Shown here: piece by piece, positions 17,875-26,404 of the stretch
How the letters are laid out: each line of letters opens with the position of its first letter
Numbering within the stretch: the stretch's first letter is position 1
Assembly: GCA_944384985.1 (NCBI GenBank)
Contig: CALWVM010000004.1
Span: 1 to 64,000 of the forward strand
Length of the DNA stretch: 64,000 bases
Direction: 5' to 3'
Source of the DNA: an uncultured Clostridia bacterium
GTDB lineage: Bacteria; Bacillota; Clostridia; Oscillospirales; Acutalibacteraceae
Translations under genes and position numbers: made by a program
Notes under the pieces: model-generated
The model's database searches: none
Seen by the model: the letters and a program-made list of their open reading frames with translations, nothing else
What the model was told of the DNA's origin: nothing

Positions 17875-19509
17875 TCAGTCCGCAAGACGGACACGGCTGC
17901 AATGTACGGTTTTCAGCGGTTTTCCGCAGATAAAGCGGTTGCCGGTAACTTGCAGGTTCTCCGTGGATTTCGCCGTGATGCAGAATCCCCGATATTGTTC
18001 GAAGCGGTTGTCTTCTATCCGGATATTTCGGTGCACCGCCCCCGCATACTCGGCGTTTTCAGGCAGGATGCGCACGGGCGTCTGCCCGCAGGAAACAAAG
18101 GTGTTGCCGCGCACAGTCACGTCACAGCACATGCCGCTCTCAAACCAGCTTTTGGCGTCGTCTGAAAGCAGTACGCCGCTCATGGTGGTGCTTACGAACC
18201 GATTGTTTTCCACAAGCACTTTCCCGCGCGTGGTCAAAAGCAGCCCGCGCGTGATGATGCGGTTGAGCGTATTGTTCGCAAAATATACGTTCGGGCAGGC
18301 ATCCACATCTTCGATCACACAGCCGATCTCGGCCCCCGCCGCGTCCTCGACAGTCAGCTCGATCTCGTATTCGTTCAAAAGCCGCGCGGCCTTTATTTTT
18401 GTTTGACCCGATTCGAGCAGCGTTTTCGGGGAAATGAATGCGATTGTGTCCCCGGCGCGCAGCGGTAAAAAGCCGTGCGTCTGCGGATGCATGAAGCGAA
18501 GCGTCAGGCGGTCGCCCGCCTTTTCGGTCACGGCAAAGTGGATGCCGTGAACGTTTAAGCAGTCGTCGCCCGCGCCGTCAAACCGGCTGTTTGTGATGCG
18601 CACATCGCCGCGGCACATACAAATTTGGATAAAGTCCGCGACCGACGCCATGCGGCGCGCGTCCGTCTCCTCAGGCGCAAATTCCAGCCGGTTGGCGGCA
18701 ATATTTTCGCAATCCTGCGCAACGAGCGCCAGCGAATAATTGAACCGCTGTTTGACATTTTCAAGCTTTACATTGGTGCAGCGATCAAGGAAAATCCCCG
18801 CGAACTGCCGCCGCACATCGAAAATGTAGAACCAATCGCCCTTCTTAAAGCGCCCCGTATAGGGGAAGTATGTGCGAAAGCGCCGTTCGCCGGTCCTTTT
18901 GGTGCGCAGCCCATAGGCGAGCGGATGCCACACGCGCACAAGCCGGTCGGGCGCGTTTGCGCGGATACGGCCGATCCAGCCCGATGTCGCCGCATTTTGA
19001 GCGGCGGGATAGTCGTAATCGCGCCCGCGAAAATACGGCGTGTTGTCCTTAAAATACAGGTCCGTGTCGCGGTCGGCTTCGAAATCCACCGAAAACGGCG
19101 TGACGCGCATTACGCGAAGTTCGTGCATGTCGGGCTGCTTGTGCCGAATCTCCAAATTTTTCACTGTTAAATTGCGGCAGCCGATGGCGGCAAAATTCGT
19201 CGCTTTGCCGTCGATTACGAACACCGCCGCGCCGAAATCCAGCGTCAGGTCTTCAACATTTTCCAAATAAAACGGCACGGCGTTTTCGTGCGGGGTCTCA
19301 TCCGCCGAAAATTCCGCATCGCCGACCGTATTGGTGATGACAAGCCTGTGCTTTTCGCAAAGGTCACTGCGCAAATGGTATGTTCCCGCTGCAAAGCGGA
19401 CGGTTTTCTCCCCGGGGATATCGGTAAGTGCCGCGCAAAGGGCAGAGACCTCGCGCGTGACATCTTTTCCCGGCAGAACACCGAAATCGGCTGCTTTGAT
19501 CTCCTGCAT
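17875..19509 (-). CDS. GH110-like parallel beta-helix alpha-galactosidase
   Basis: A 544-residue right-handed beta-helix protein. It opens AADFGVLPGKDVTREVSALC, the start typical of pectinase-fold enzymes, and carries GAGDDCLNVHG, the block with two Asp residues found in family 110 alpha-1,3-galactosidases, followed by repeated N-x-F beta-helix turns (NNRFVS, GNTFVS, DNRFEQ, GNRFIC). GH110 enzymes remove terminal alpha-1,3-galactose, for example from blood-group B and linear B structures. Without a signal peptide it should act in the cytoplasm. ATG 19509 has GGAGG upstream; the longer frame to 19632 has no site. Confidence in the family is good, substrate is inferred. Confidence 0.75.
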   Translation of the reverse strand: MQEIKAADFGVLPGKDVTREVSALCAALTDIPGEKTVRFAAGTYHLRSDLCEKHRLVITNTVGDAEFSADETPHENAVPFYLENVEDLTLDFGAAVFVIDGKATNFAAIGCRNLTVKNLEIRHKQPDMHELRVMRVTPFSVDFEADRDTDLYFKDNTPYFRGRDYDYPAAQNAATSGWIGRIRANAPDRLVRVWHPLAYGLRTKRTGERRFRTYFPYTGRFKKGDWFYIFDVRRQFAGIFLDRCTNVKLENVKQRFNYSLALVAQDCENIAANRLEFAPEETDARRMASVADFIQICMCRGDVRITNSRFDGAGDDCLNVHGIHFAVTEKAGDRLTLRFMHPQTHGFLPLRAGDTIAFISPKTLLESGQTKIKAARLLNEYEIELTVEDAAGAEIGCVIEDVDACPNVYFANNTLNRIITRGLLLTTRGKVLVENNRFVSTTMSGVLLSDDAKSWFESGMCCDVTVRGNTFVSCGQTPVRILPENAEYAGAVHRNIRIEDNRFEQYRGFCITAKSTENLQVTGNRFICGKPLKTVHCSRVRLAD

Positions 19510-19522
19510 ATCGTTTCCTCCG

Positions 19523-20398
19523 TCAGTCGAGCATATTGGGGATATTCGGGCAAGGCACAAGTGCTTCAAACCCGTAAAACACCTGTGCGTTTTGATAGAG
19601 GAACCGCGCTTTGGCCGCCTCGGACAGCGCATCGGATTTCAAGATGAAATCGTAGCTCATTTTATAGGTGATCTCTACCATGGTGCGCGGATAGTCGCTG
19701 CCCCACATCAGCTTCTCCATGCCGCAGATCTCTGCCGCTTCACATACGGCGCGCACAGCCGAAGGATAAGGATAGAATTCCTCGTTGAACAACCAGGTGA
19801 TGCCGCCGCTTTCGATATAGATATTCCGATGCCGCGCGAGCTTGATCTGCTCGTGCCAGCCCGCATGCGTGACCATGCCGAAGTGCCCGACGGCAATGCG
19901 CAGCATCGGGTACTGCGCGGCGAGCTCAGCGAGCGCGCCCGTTTGACGGGTCCCATCGGCAAGGTCGATGGAGATAAATTTCCCCGCGTGCTCGGCCGCT
20001 TCAAATACGGCGGCATGCTGCGTGAGATCTTGCGTTTTCAGCCTGCCTGCACAGATTTTCACACCGTCAAAGCCCGCCAGCCGGAAGGGCTTGCCCTCCT
20101 CATACAGGCTGCAAATTTTCAGCCGATCGGGATAGTTTTGCTTCACTTCCAAGAGATACGCGTCCTGGTTGCCGTCGATCTCCTCTTGTGTGATGACCGC
20201 CGCTGAAACGCGGGCGTAATCCATATTCGCGATCAGGCGCTCTGCGGTGTTTTTCCCGTCGGTCATGTATGGCGGCATCATTTGCCGCACCTCGCCGCCG
20301 AAATCGCTTTTGCCATTGTCTATCGGTATGACAGGTCTGCCGCCCACGCGCCCGTGCTGCACCGCCCACAAATGCGCGTGTGCATCCACCACCGTCAT
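19523..20398 (-). CDS. amidohydrolase-superfamily lactonase (COG3618-like)
   Basis: A 291-residue TIM-barrel metal hydrolase of the amidohydrolase-2 group. It starts TVVDAHAHLW (HxH metal ligands at residues 6-8) and ends the barrel with LMWGSDYPRTM (catalytic Asp). Proteins of this type include L-fucono-1,5-lactonase and L-galactonolactonase. Its place between an aldose 1-dehydrogenase and L-galactonate/tagaturonate enzymes fits opening of an aldonolactone. The start overlaps the uxaA stop (ATGA), indicating coupled translation. It could also be a decarboxylase of the same superfamily; context favours lactonase. Confidence 0.7.
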   Translation of the reverse strand: MTVVDAHAHLWAVQHGRVGGRPVIPIDNGKSDFGGEVRQMMPPYMTDGKNTAERLIANMDYARVSAAVITQEEIDGNQDAYLLEVKQNYPDRLKICSLYEEGKPFRLAGFDGVKICAGRLKTQDLTQHAAVFEAAEHAGKFISIDLADGTRQTGALAELAAQYPMLRIAVGHFGMVTHAGWHEQIKLARHRNIYIESGGITWLFNEEFYPYPSAVRAVCEAAEICGMEKLMWGSDYPRTMVEITYKMSYDFILKSDALSEAAKARFLYQNAQVFYGFEALVPCPNIPNMLD

Positions 20399-21774
20399 AA
20401 CGTCACCCCGTCTTTCATAATGGCGATTTCTCGGAAGCCGTTCTGTTCCGATTTGGTCTTCGCGCCATTCGCCGTCTCCAACACCAGAGAAAACAGCGCG
20501 TCCGCCGTACTTACCGCATCCGTCAGCGCGGACTGCGCGTCAAAATCCACCCAGTGCGGCTTTTGCTGCGCTAACGCGGTGTTCGTGGCGATTTTTATAG
20601 TCGGCACAGGCGCGCCCAGCGGTGTGCCGCGCCCCGTTGTAAACAGGATCATATGGCAGCCCGCCGCCGTGAGGTTCGTGACGGCGACCATGTCGTTGCC
20701 GGGACCGTCGAGCAGATTGAGCCCCGGTTTGTGCGCCGTCTCCCCGTAACCGAGCACCGCCGTAACAGGCGAAGTACCGCCCTTTTGCACGCAGCCAAGG
20801 GATTTTTCCTCGAGCGTCGTAATGCCGCCCGCCTTGTTCCCCGGCGACGGATTTTCGCTTACTTTCTCGCCGTGCGACAGAAAATAGGCTTTGAAGCGGT
20901 TGATAAGCGCTGCGGTCTGTTCGAAAACCCCGGCGTTTTGGCAGCGGTTCATCAAGATCTGCTCTGCGCCGAACATCTCCGGCACCTCGGTAAGCACCGC
21001 CGTGCCGCCCATGGCGCAAAGGCGGTCGCAAACGCGCCCGACCGTGGGGTTCGCGGTCAAGCCGGAAAGCCCGTCGCTGCCCCCGCATTTTAAGCCAATC
21101 CTCAAGCGGGAGACGGGTACACGCACGCGGCGGTCTTTGGCAGCTCGCTTTTGCAGATCACAAACCAGCCGAACGCCCTCCCGGACCTCGTCGCCACAGT
21201 CCTGTACGTTCAAAAAGCGGATGCGCGCACGGTCAAAGTCACCCAATCTCTGCTTAAGCGCCTCTATGTTGTTGTTTTCACATCCGAGCCCCAGCACCAG
21301 CACGCCGCCGGCGTTTGGATGACGGATGAGCCCGCAAAGCGTTTGCTGCGTGCGCAGAAGGTCGCCGCCAAGCTGGCTGCACCCGTATGGATGCGGAAAA
21401 TGGAACGCGCCCGTTTTTTCCGCGATCACCTGCGCGATCTTGTTGACACAGCCCACGGTGTTGACGACCCAAACATCATTGCGGATGCCGATCTCGCCGT
21501 TCGGACGTTCATAGGCGGAGATCTCCGCGGGCGGTATGGGCGCGAGCGTGCAGGGTTTCGGCATATAGGTGTATGCCCGCATGCCGCCGAGCGCAGTTTG
21601 CAGGTTGTGGCTGTGCACATGCTCGCCCGCCGCAATATCCTGCGTCGCGATACCGATCGGGAAGCCGTATTTGATGACTTCCTCGCCAGCGGCGATTGCA
21701 CGCCGCGCGTATTTATGCCCGTTTTTCAAAGAGACCTGCACGTTGTCGGCAGGGTGAATTACGACAAAGCCCAT
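20395..21774 (-). CDS. uxaA: UxaA-family altronate dehydratase
   Basis: A 459-residue member of the UxaA/GarD family. Residues 1-70 form the SAF domain (FVVIHPADNVQVSLKNG), the rest the catalytic part with NPSPGNKAGGITTLEEKSLG and FTTGRGTPLG. UxaA removes water from D-altronate to give 2-keto-3-deoxy-D-gluconate with an Fe(II)-type metal centre. The gene overlaps the uxaB stop by 16 bp and the lactonase start by 4 bp, so it is a fixed part of the operon. Slightly shorter than E. coli UxaA (495). No kdgK or kdgA lies in the window, so the last steps are encoded elsewhere. Confidence 0.88.
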   Translation of the reverse strand: MGFVVIHPADNVQVSLKNGHKYARRAIAAGEEVIKYGFPIGIATQDIAAGEHVHSHNLQTALGGMRAYTYMPKPCTLAPIPPAEISAYERPNGEIGIRNDVWVVNTVGCVNKIAQVIAEKTGAFHFPHPYGCSQLGGDLLRTQQTLCGLIRHPNAGGVLVLGLGCENNNIEALKQRLGDFDRARIRFLNVQDCGDEVREGVRLVCDLQKRAAKDRRVRVPVSRLRIGLKCGGSDGLSGLTANPTVGRVCDRLCAMGGTAVLTEVPEMFGAEQILMNRCQNAGVFEQTAALINRFKAYFLSHGEKVSENPSPGNKAGGITTLEEKSLGCVQKGGTSPVTAVLGYGETAHKPGLNLLDGPGNDMVAVTNLTAAGCHMILFTTGRGTPLGAPVPTIKIATNTALAQQKPHWVDFDAQSALTDAVSTADALFSLVLETANGAKTKSEQNGFREIAIMKDGVTL

Positions 21775-23084
21775 GTGATCGCCTCACGTATTCCCTGTTT
21801 CTCTATGATTTTCAAGCTTTCCGCGGTCATAGGAACAAGTTCCGTCAGATCCGTGCCCCAAAGCGCGGTATTCCCGAGAATTTCGGGAAGCGTCCGCTCT
21901 CGAATACAGGTGATTGCCGCTGTGTCGTCCTGTGGCTCGTCTGTCCTGTAAAAATACAAAAGCGCGGCGAGAGACAGCGCAAGCGGACGCGGGAATGCAC
22001 CGTCCTTTTCGCAGCAGTCAAGCATCGTGGGCAGCACGCGCACCGAAAACTTGCTGACGGAATTGAGCGCGATGGAACGCAGCCGGTGCTGAATATACGG
22101 ATTACGGAAGCGCTCCAGCACATCGCGTGCAAACGCGCGGTTGTCCTCCGTATCGCCGAGTGCAGGTAAAATGCAGGAAAACAGGACCTTGTTCAAAAAC
22201 GCACAGACCTGTTCGTCTTTGAGGCTTTCGCCCACGGTCTTAAGCCCGCACAAAAGGGCGGGGAACACCATGGCGGTGTGCGCGCCGTTGAGCACGCGCA
22301 CCTTGCGCTTTTTATAGGGCGTTACGTCGTTCGTCCAAACCACGTTGACACCCGCGTGCTGCAAAGGCAGCTCTGCTTCGTAATCGCCCTCGATCACCCA
22401 CAAATGGTAAGGCTCCGCCGTATCCAAAAGGCGGTCCTCCCAGCCGAGTTCTTTACAAAGTGTAGCCGCCTCCGCTTTCGGGTATCCCGTTACGATGCGG
22501 TCTACGAGCGTGCTGCAAAATTTGTTCTCATGAATGACCCATTCGTAAAAGTCCTCGCCTAATTTCCACTGCTGCGCGTACCGCAGCACACAAGACTGCA
22601 GTTCTTTGCCGTTGTTGTCGATCAGCTCACACGCGAGCATCACGAAGCCCGGCAGCCCCGCCTGAAAGCGCGCATACAAAAGCTGCGTAAGCTTGCCGGG
22701 GAACGAGCTTGCGGGGGCGTCGGACAATGCGCATGACGGGTCAAAAGCAATGCCCGCTTCGGTGGTATTGGAAATGACAAAGCGGAAGTCGGGATTTTTT
22801 GCAAGCGCTAAAAAGCCTTCAAAATCCGCATATGGGTTCACCGCGCGCGAAACGGAGGTGACGCGCGTGTGCTCGCACACCGCTTGCCCGTTTTGAAGCC
22901 CGCGAAGATACAGGTTGTAAACGCCCTTTTGCGCCTCCAGTACATCGCAAAGGCCGGTTTCAATGGGCTGCACCACCACGACCTTGCCGTCATACAGCCC
23001 CTGCTCGTTCAGCTTGTGGATGAACAGATCTACAAAGCCGCGCAGGAAATTTCCCTCGCCGAATTGAATAATGGTCTCTTTCAT
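21759..23084 (-). CDS. uxaB: tagaturonate reductase (mannitol dehydrogenase family)
   Basis: A 441-residue long-chain dehydrogenase opening IIQFGEGNFLRGFVD, the NAD-binding start characteristic of UxaB. It interconverts D-tagaturonate and D-altronate with NAD(H). The family motif NGAHTAMVFPALLCG, with catalytic residues of polyol dehydrogenases nearby, is present around the middle. The start ATG 23084 lies 1 bp after the stop of the zinc dehydrogenase gene, with GGAGG inside that gene's last codons. There is no uxaC (uronate isomerase) nearby, so tagaturonate must come from another source than galacturonate isomerisation, most simply from L-galactonate oxidation. Confidence 0.88.
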   Translation of the reverse strand: MKETIIQFGEGNFLRGFVDLFIHKLNEQGLYDGKVVVVQPIETGLCDVLEAQKGVYNLYLRGLQNGQAVCEHTRVTSVSRAVNPYADFEGFLALAKNPDFRFVISNTTEAGIAFDPSCALSDAPASSFPGKLTQLLYARFQAGLPGFVMLACELIDNNGKELQSCVLRYAQQWKLGEDFYEWVIHENKFCSTLVDRIVTGYPKAEAATLCKELGWEDRLLDTAEPYHLWVIEGDYEAELPLQHAGVNVVWTNDVTPYKKRKVRVLNGAHTAMVFPALLCGLKTVGESLKDEQVCAFLNKVLFSCILPALGDTEDNRAFARDVLERFRNPYIQHRLRSIALNSVSKFSVRVLPTMLDCCEKDGAFPRPLALSLAALLYFYRTDEPQDDTAAITCIRERTLPEILGNTALWGTDLTELVPMTAESLKIIEKQGIREAITWALS

Positions 23085-23085
23085 T

Positions 23086-24114
23086 TTAAGCCTCCGCATC
23101 CGCAAAACGCAGCAGCACCTTGGCAAGCGAGCCGTCGTTGTGCGTGAGCGCCTGGAACGCCGCTGCCGCTTCCTCTTTTTCGTAAACAGCGCTGACCATT
23201 TTCAATACATCCGCCCCGCCCGAGGCGACCAGGTCGATCAGCGTCTCAAAATCCGTGGTGCGTGCGTTGCGGCTGCCGAACACATTCAATTCTTTTTTGA
23301 GCAAAACGGAATGCAGGAAAGTCGTCTCGCGCTTGCCGTTGCCGATCAGAATAATGTTCGCGCCGTGCGCCGCCTCTTCAATGCAGGAAAGAAAGGTCTC
23401 CGGCGCACCGCACGCTTCGACACACACATCATACCCATTGCCGGCGGTAAATGCAAGACTTCTCTTGTGCAGATCGGCGGTTTTGACCGGAATTACACAG
23501 TCCGCACCGTAGCTTTCGGCAAGCGCCAAACGATTTTCAAGCAGATCTGCCACAGCCACCTTTGCTCCGAGCGATTTTGCCCGCAAAAGTGCGAACAGCC
23601 CGATGGGGCCCGCGCCCATAATGAGCATCCGGTCGCCCGGCTTTACCTCTGCGCGGGAAAGCGCATGGCAGCTGATGGAAAACGGTTCGATGAGTGCAAG
23701 TTCTTTCGGGGAGAGCCCGCGCCCTAAAATAATGCGCTTGACGGGCATGGTGATATATTCCTGAAACGCGCCGTCGCGCTGGACGCCCATAGTTTGGTTG
23801 TCCACGCAGGCGTTCACGATCCCGCGCACGCACGCATAGCAGTGCCCGCAGTTGAAATACGGGTTGGCGGTGACCACGTCGCCGGCGCGAAGCCCTTTGT
23901 CATTTTCCCCGATCTCCACGATCTGCGCGCTGAATTCGTGTCCCGGCGTGCGCGGATACGTCGTGAACGGCTGGTTGCCCGTGTAGGAGGCGACGTCCGC
24001 GCCGCAGATGCCGCAGTACAGCACTTTGAGCAGCGCCTCGCCCGCCTTTGGAGTCGGCTTTTCGCGGGACACCAACTGGATCTCGCCTGGTTTTGTGATC
24101 TCAATCGCTTGCAT
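23086..24114 (-). CDS. zinc alcohol dehydrogenase, probable L-galactonate 5-dehydrogenase
   Basis: A 342-residue medium-chain zinc dehydrogenase: catalytic zinc ligands in GICGADV and TPGHEF, structural zinc lobe CGHCYACVRGIVNAC, and the Rossmann motif MGAGPIGLFALLRAKSLGA. The length and motifs match the LgoD/YjjN and galactitol/sorbitol dehydrogenase group. LgoD oxidises L-galactonate to D-tagaturonate, which is the substrate of the uxaB product encoded 1 bp downstream; this juxtaposition is the basis for the specific call. Other polyol or aldonate substrates remain possible. ATG 24114 follows GGAGAGG; the next gene upstream ends 1 bp away. Confidence 0.72.
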   Translation of the reverse strand: MQAIEITKPGEIQLVSREKPTPKAGEALLKVLYCGICGADVASYTGNQPFTTYPRTPGHEFSAQIVEIGENDKGLRAGDVVTANPYFNCGHCYACVRGIVNACVDNQTMGVQRDGAFQEYITMPVKRIILGRGLSPKELALIEPFSISCHALSRAEVKPGDRMLIMGAGPIGLFALLRAKSLGAKVAVADLLENRLALAESYGADCVIPVKTADLHKRSLAFTAGNGYDVCVEACGAPETFLSCIEEAAHGANIILIGNGKRETTFLHSVLLKKELNVFGSRNARTTDFETLIDLVASGGADVLKMVSAVYEKEEAAAAFQALTHNDGSLAKVLLRFADAEA

Positions 24115-24115
24115 A

Positions 24116-25321
24116 TTACCGGTTCCTCTCCAAATATCGTTCATTCCAGACGACCGCCGTTTTCAGCGGCGCGCCCTTGCAGTAGATTTTTGTTTCATAG
24201 GCTTTCGCGGGGTCGGCGATGAATTCTTCTTTGTCCAAAAGCTGCACAAGCGTGTCGAAGCGGCTGTCGCACAGGATTTCGATCGCCTGTTCCATGTGCT
24301 TCTGCGTAAAATTGATGGACGCAAGGATCACATGGTTTTGAAAGCCGAACGGCATGGTGTCGAAGGTGATCTTCGGCCCTAAAGAGAAGCTGTTGTAAAT
24401 GCCGTTGCAGCCCAAAACGCCGTGCTCGAACGCAATGCGGTGTTCTGTCTCACCCCCGGAGGTGCCTACGAATACCGTCGCCCTGCCGCTAAGCCGTTCC
24501 ATAATCGCAGCGGCAGTCTCCGCTTCTGTAAGTCCTTCCGTTGAAAGGTACGCCGCGCCGAGCTCTTCCGTCGCAAACTTTGCTTTTGCGCTCTCGATGT
24601 CGCTGCGCGCAACAAATAAAAGCTTCGCCTGCGGGTGGCTGCGGCGGATCTGGTCGCCGATAAACAGCCCCGTTGTGCCGAGCCCGAAGATGACTGTGCG
24701 CGAAAACGTCGCTTCTTTGGCGGCGGCGCGCGCTTCTTGTTCTGTGCAGCCGCGTTTTGCCATCTCCACACGGAAAAGCTGGGCTTCGCCGATGTCACAC
24801 ATGCGCTCGTGCTGGAACACCGCGCAGGCGTATGGGTCGGAGAACACCAGCCGCTTCGCAAGCGACAAAGGCAGCTTTTGAAGTCCTTCGTATTGCGCGG
24901 GCAGGTGCAGCAGCATGTCGGGGTGAAAATACCCTTTGTCGCAGAAAATACCGTCTGCGCCGTCGCAGCCGTATTCAAAATAGGTCTCGTCCTCGGTAAA
25001 ACGCGTGGGGTCGAAGCTGTCGCCGCCGCGGATGAGCACGATGGCGAAACGGTTTTCCGACGGCACCCACACCACGCCCTCGTGCCCGTTGATGAGCCTT
25101 TTCTGTCCTGCTGGGAATTTCGCGTCGAGCGCGCAGGCTCTCCCCATGCGGTACAGCTCCATGTCCGTGCCGCAGAACCCGCAGAACACAGGGTACGCTT
25201 CCACCCCTGTTTTTTCCGGCTCGCCGCGCCTGCGGCGGCGCGGCGGGTTGATGAGCTCTATCTCGCCGTAGCAAAGCGGACGCTCCGCGCTGTTTTGAAA
25301 ATAAGTACCAAGGGTTTTCAA
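24116..25321 (-). CDS. aldose 1-dehydrogenase-like zinc MDR (glucose dehydrogenase type)
   Basis: A 401-residue medium-chain dehydrogenase with the features of the glucose dehydrogenase subgroup: zinc Cys in CGFCGTDMELY, INGHEGVV, a nucleotide loop FGLGTTGLF, and a long C-terminal domain. These enzymes oxidise the anomeric carbon of an aldose to the lactone with NAD(P). With the lactonase at 19523-20398 it would supply the aldonate for the following dehydrogenase. The start is a TTG at 25321, supported by GGAAAGAAG at 7 bp; no usable ATG exists within the first 50 codons. The middle contains an unusual acidic stretch TRFTEDETYFEYGCDGADG. Substrate L-galactose is inferred from the pathway. Confidence 0.7.
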   Translation of the reverse strand: MKTLGTYFQNSAERPLCYGEIELINPPRRRRRGEPEKTGVEAYPVFCGFCGTDMELYRMGRACALDAKFPAGQKRLINGHEGVVWVPSENRFAIVLIRGGDSFDPTRFTEDETYFEYGCDGADGIFCDKGYFHPDMLLHLPAQYEGLQKLPLSLAKRLVFSDPYACAVFQHERMCDIGEAQLFRVEMAKRGCTEQEARAAAKEATFSRTVIFGLGTTGLFIGDQIRRSHPQAKLLFVARSDIESAKAKFATEELGAAYLSTEGLTEAETAAAIMERLSGRATVFVGTSGGETEHRIAFEHGVLGCNGIYNSFSLGPKITFDTMPFGFQNHVILASINFTQKHMEQAIEILCDSRFDTLVQLLDKEEFIADPAKAYETKIYCKGAPLKTAVVWNERYLERNR

Positions 25322-25348
25322 AGCAAATCTTCTTTCCGTGTGGTTTCT

Positions 25349-26404
25349 TTAGAAAGGTACGATCTCCGCCGTCACGTGGTTGTCCGCGTCGAGCGTCAAT
25401 ACCGTGCCGCCGAGCGCGTCAAAATCAAAATAGCAGTTATACGAGCTCTTTGTCATGTAGCCGAGCGTGACGCCCTCATATTCGGTGATGAAGTTGTTGT
25501 TGTGGTCGTGCCCCGCAAACATGTGGGTGCCGCCGTTTTCACGGAACACATCGAAGAACCCGTCGTTGACCACGGCCGTGGACGTGCCCTCGCGGCGGCC
25601 GCCCATGGCAAAACCGTCCTCCAGAGTCGCATATTCCGGTACGGGCACATGCATGAACGCCATGTTGGGCACTGTGCCGCCCGCGGCTTCCGCGATACCG
25701 TTTACAGCCCACTCGTACCATGCGATCTGGTTCTCTCCGATGCCGCCGGGGGTGATCTCGCCATCCGTGATACGATACTGCCCGTCGTCAAACAGGAACA
25801 GAGAGTAAACGGGTGTGCCGCCGCGGGTGATGTTGACGATGTAGTTGCCCATACCGTTCATACCGGCAGGACCGCTTTTGAAAAGGCAATACTCCGCCGC
25901 CTCATAGATTTCGGCAAGCTTTGCCTTATCCGCCCTGCCCTCGTAATCGTGATTGCCGAAAATCGGCGCCCAGGGGATTCCGAAACCATCCATAAAATCG
26001 GCGAACTGCTGTGTGCAAATGTCGTTCCACGCCGTCAGCACCGTATCGCCGCCCACGACGATCAAATCGGGCTGCACCTCTTCGATCAGGCCTTTCAGCT
26101 GCGGGCGGCTCATGCCGTCCAGAATGAAGTTGATGCCGAGCCACGCCGCAAATGTGCCGTGGTTACGGATGTGCACATCCGTGATGCACAGAATTTTAAA
26201 TTCGCTGTCGCCTGCGTCGAGGCTCTGCGCGTAGTCGGGTGTATAGGCATCCTCCGGCGACCATGCCTCACATACTGCAACACCTTTCTGTTCTTTGAGC
26301 GCCACGGAGGCGAACACAGCATTGCACACGGCGACGATCGTAAAGAACACCAGCACAAGGCTCAGGACAACCTTGACCCATTTCTTTTGAAAGAACCGCT
26401 TCAT
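25349..26404 (-). CDS. membrane-anchored metallophosphoesterase (2 of 3)
   Basis: A 351-residue calcineurin-like phosphoesterase with an N-terminal signal anchor (residues 9-30). Metal sites: ITDVH, VGGDTV, FGNHDYEGR, FMHVP, GHDHNNNF. It is thus an intact, extracytoplasmic di-metal phosphatase or phosphodiesterase. Closest relatives within the window are at 12639-13691 and 39120-40214. The start overlaps the stop of the GH2 gene (ATGA), so it is co-translated with a glycosidase. ATG 26404 follows AGAGGAAAA; a further upstream ATG has no site. Confidence 0.85.
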   Translation of the reverse strand: MKRFFQKKWVKVVLSLVLVFFTIVAVCNAVFASVALKEQKGVAVCEAWSPEDAYTPDYAQSLDAGDSEFKILCITDVHIRNHGTFAAWLGINFILDGMSRPQLKGLIEEVQPDLIVVGGDTVLTAWNDICTQQFADFMDGFGIPWAPIFGNHDYEGRADKAKLAEIYEAAEYCLFKSGPAGMNGMGNYIVNITRGGTPVYSLFLFDDGQYRITDGEITPGGIGENQIAWYEWAVNGIAEAAGGTVPNMAFMHVPVPEYATLEDGFAMGGRREGTSTAVVNDGFFDVFRENGGTHMFAGHDHNNNFITEYEGVTLGYMTKSSYNCYFDFDALGGTVLTLDADNHVTAEIVPF

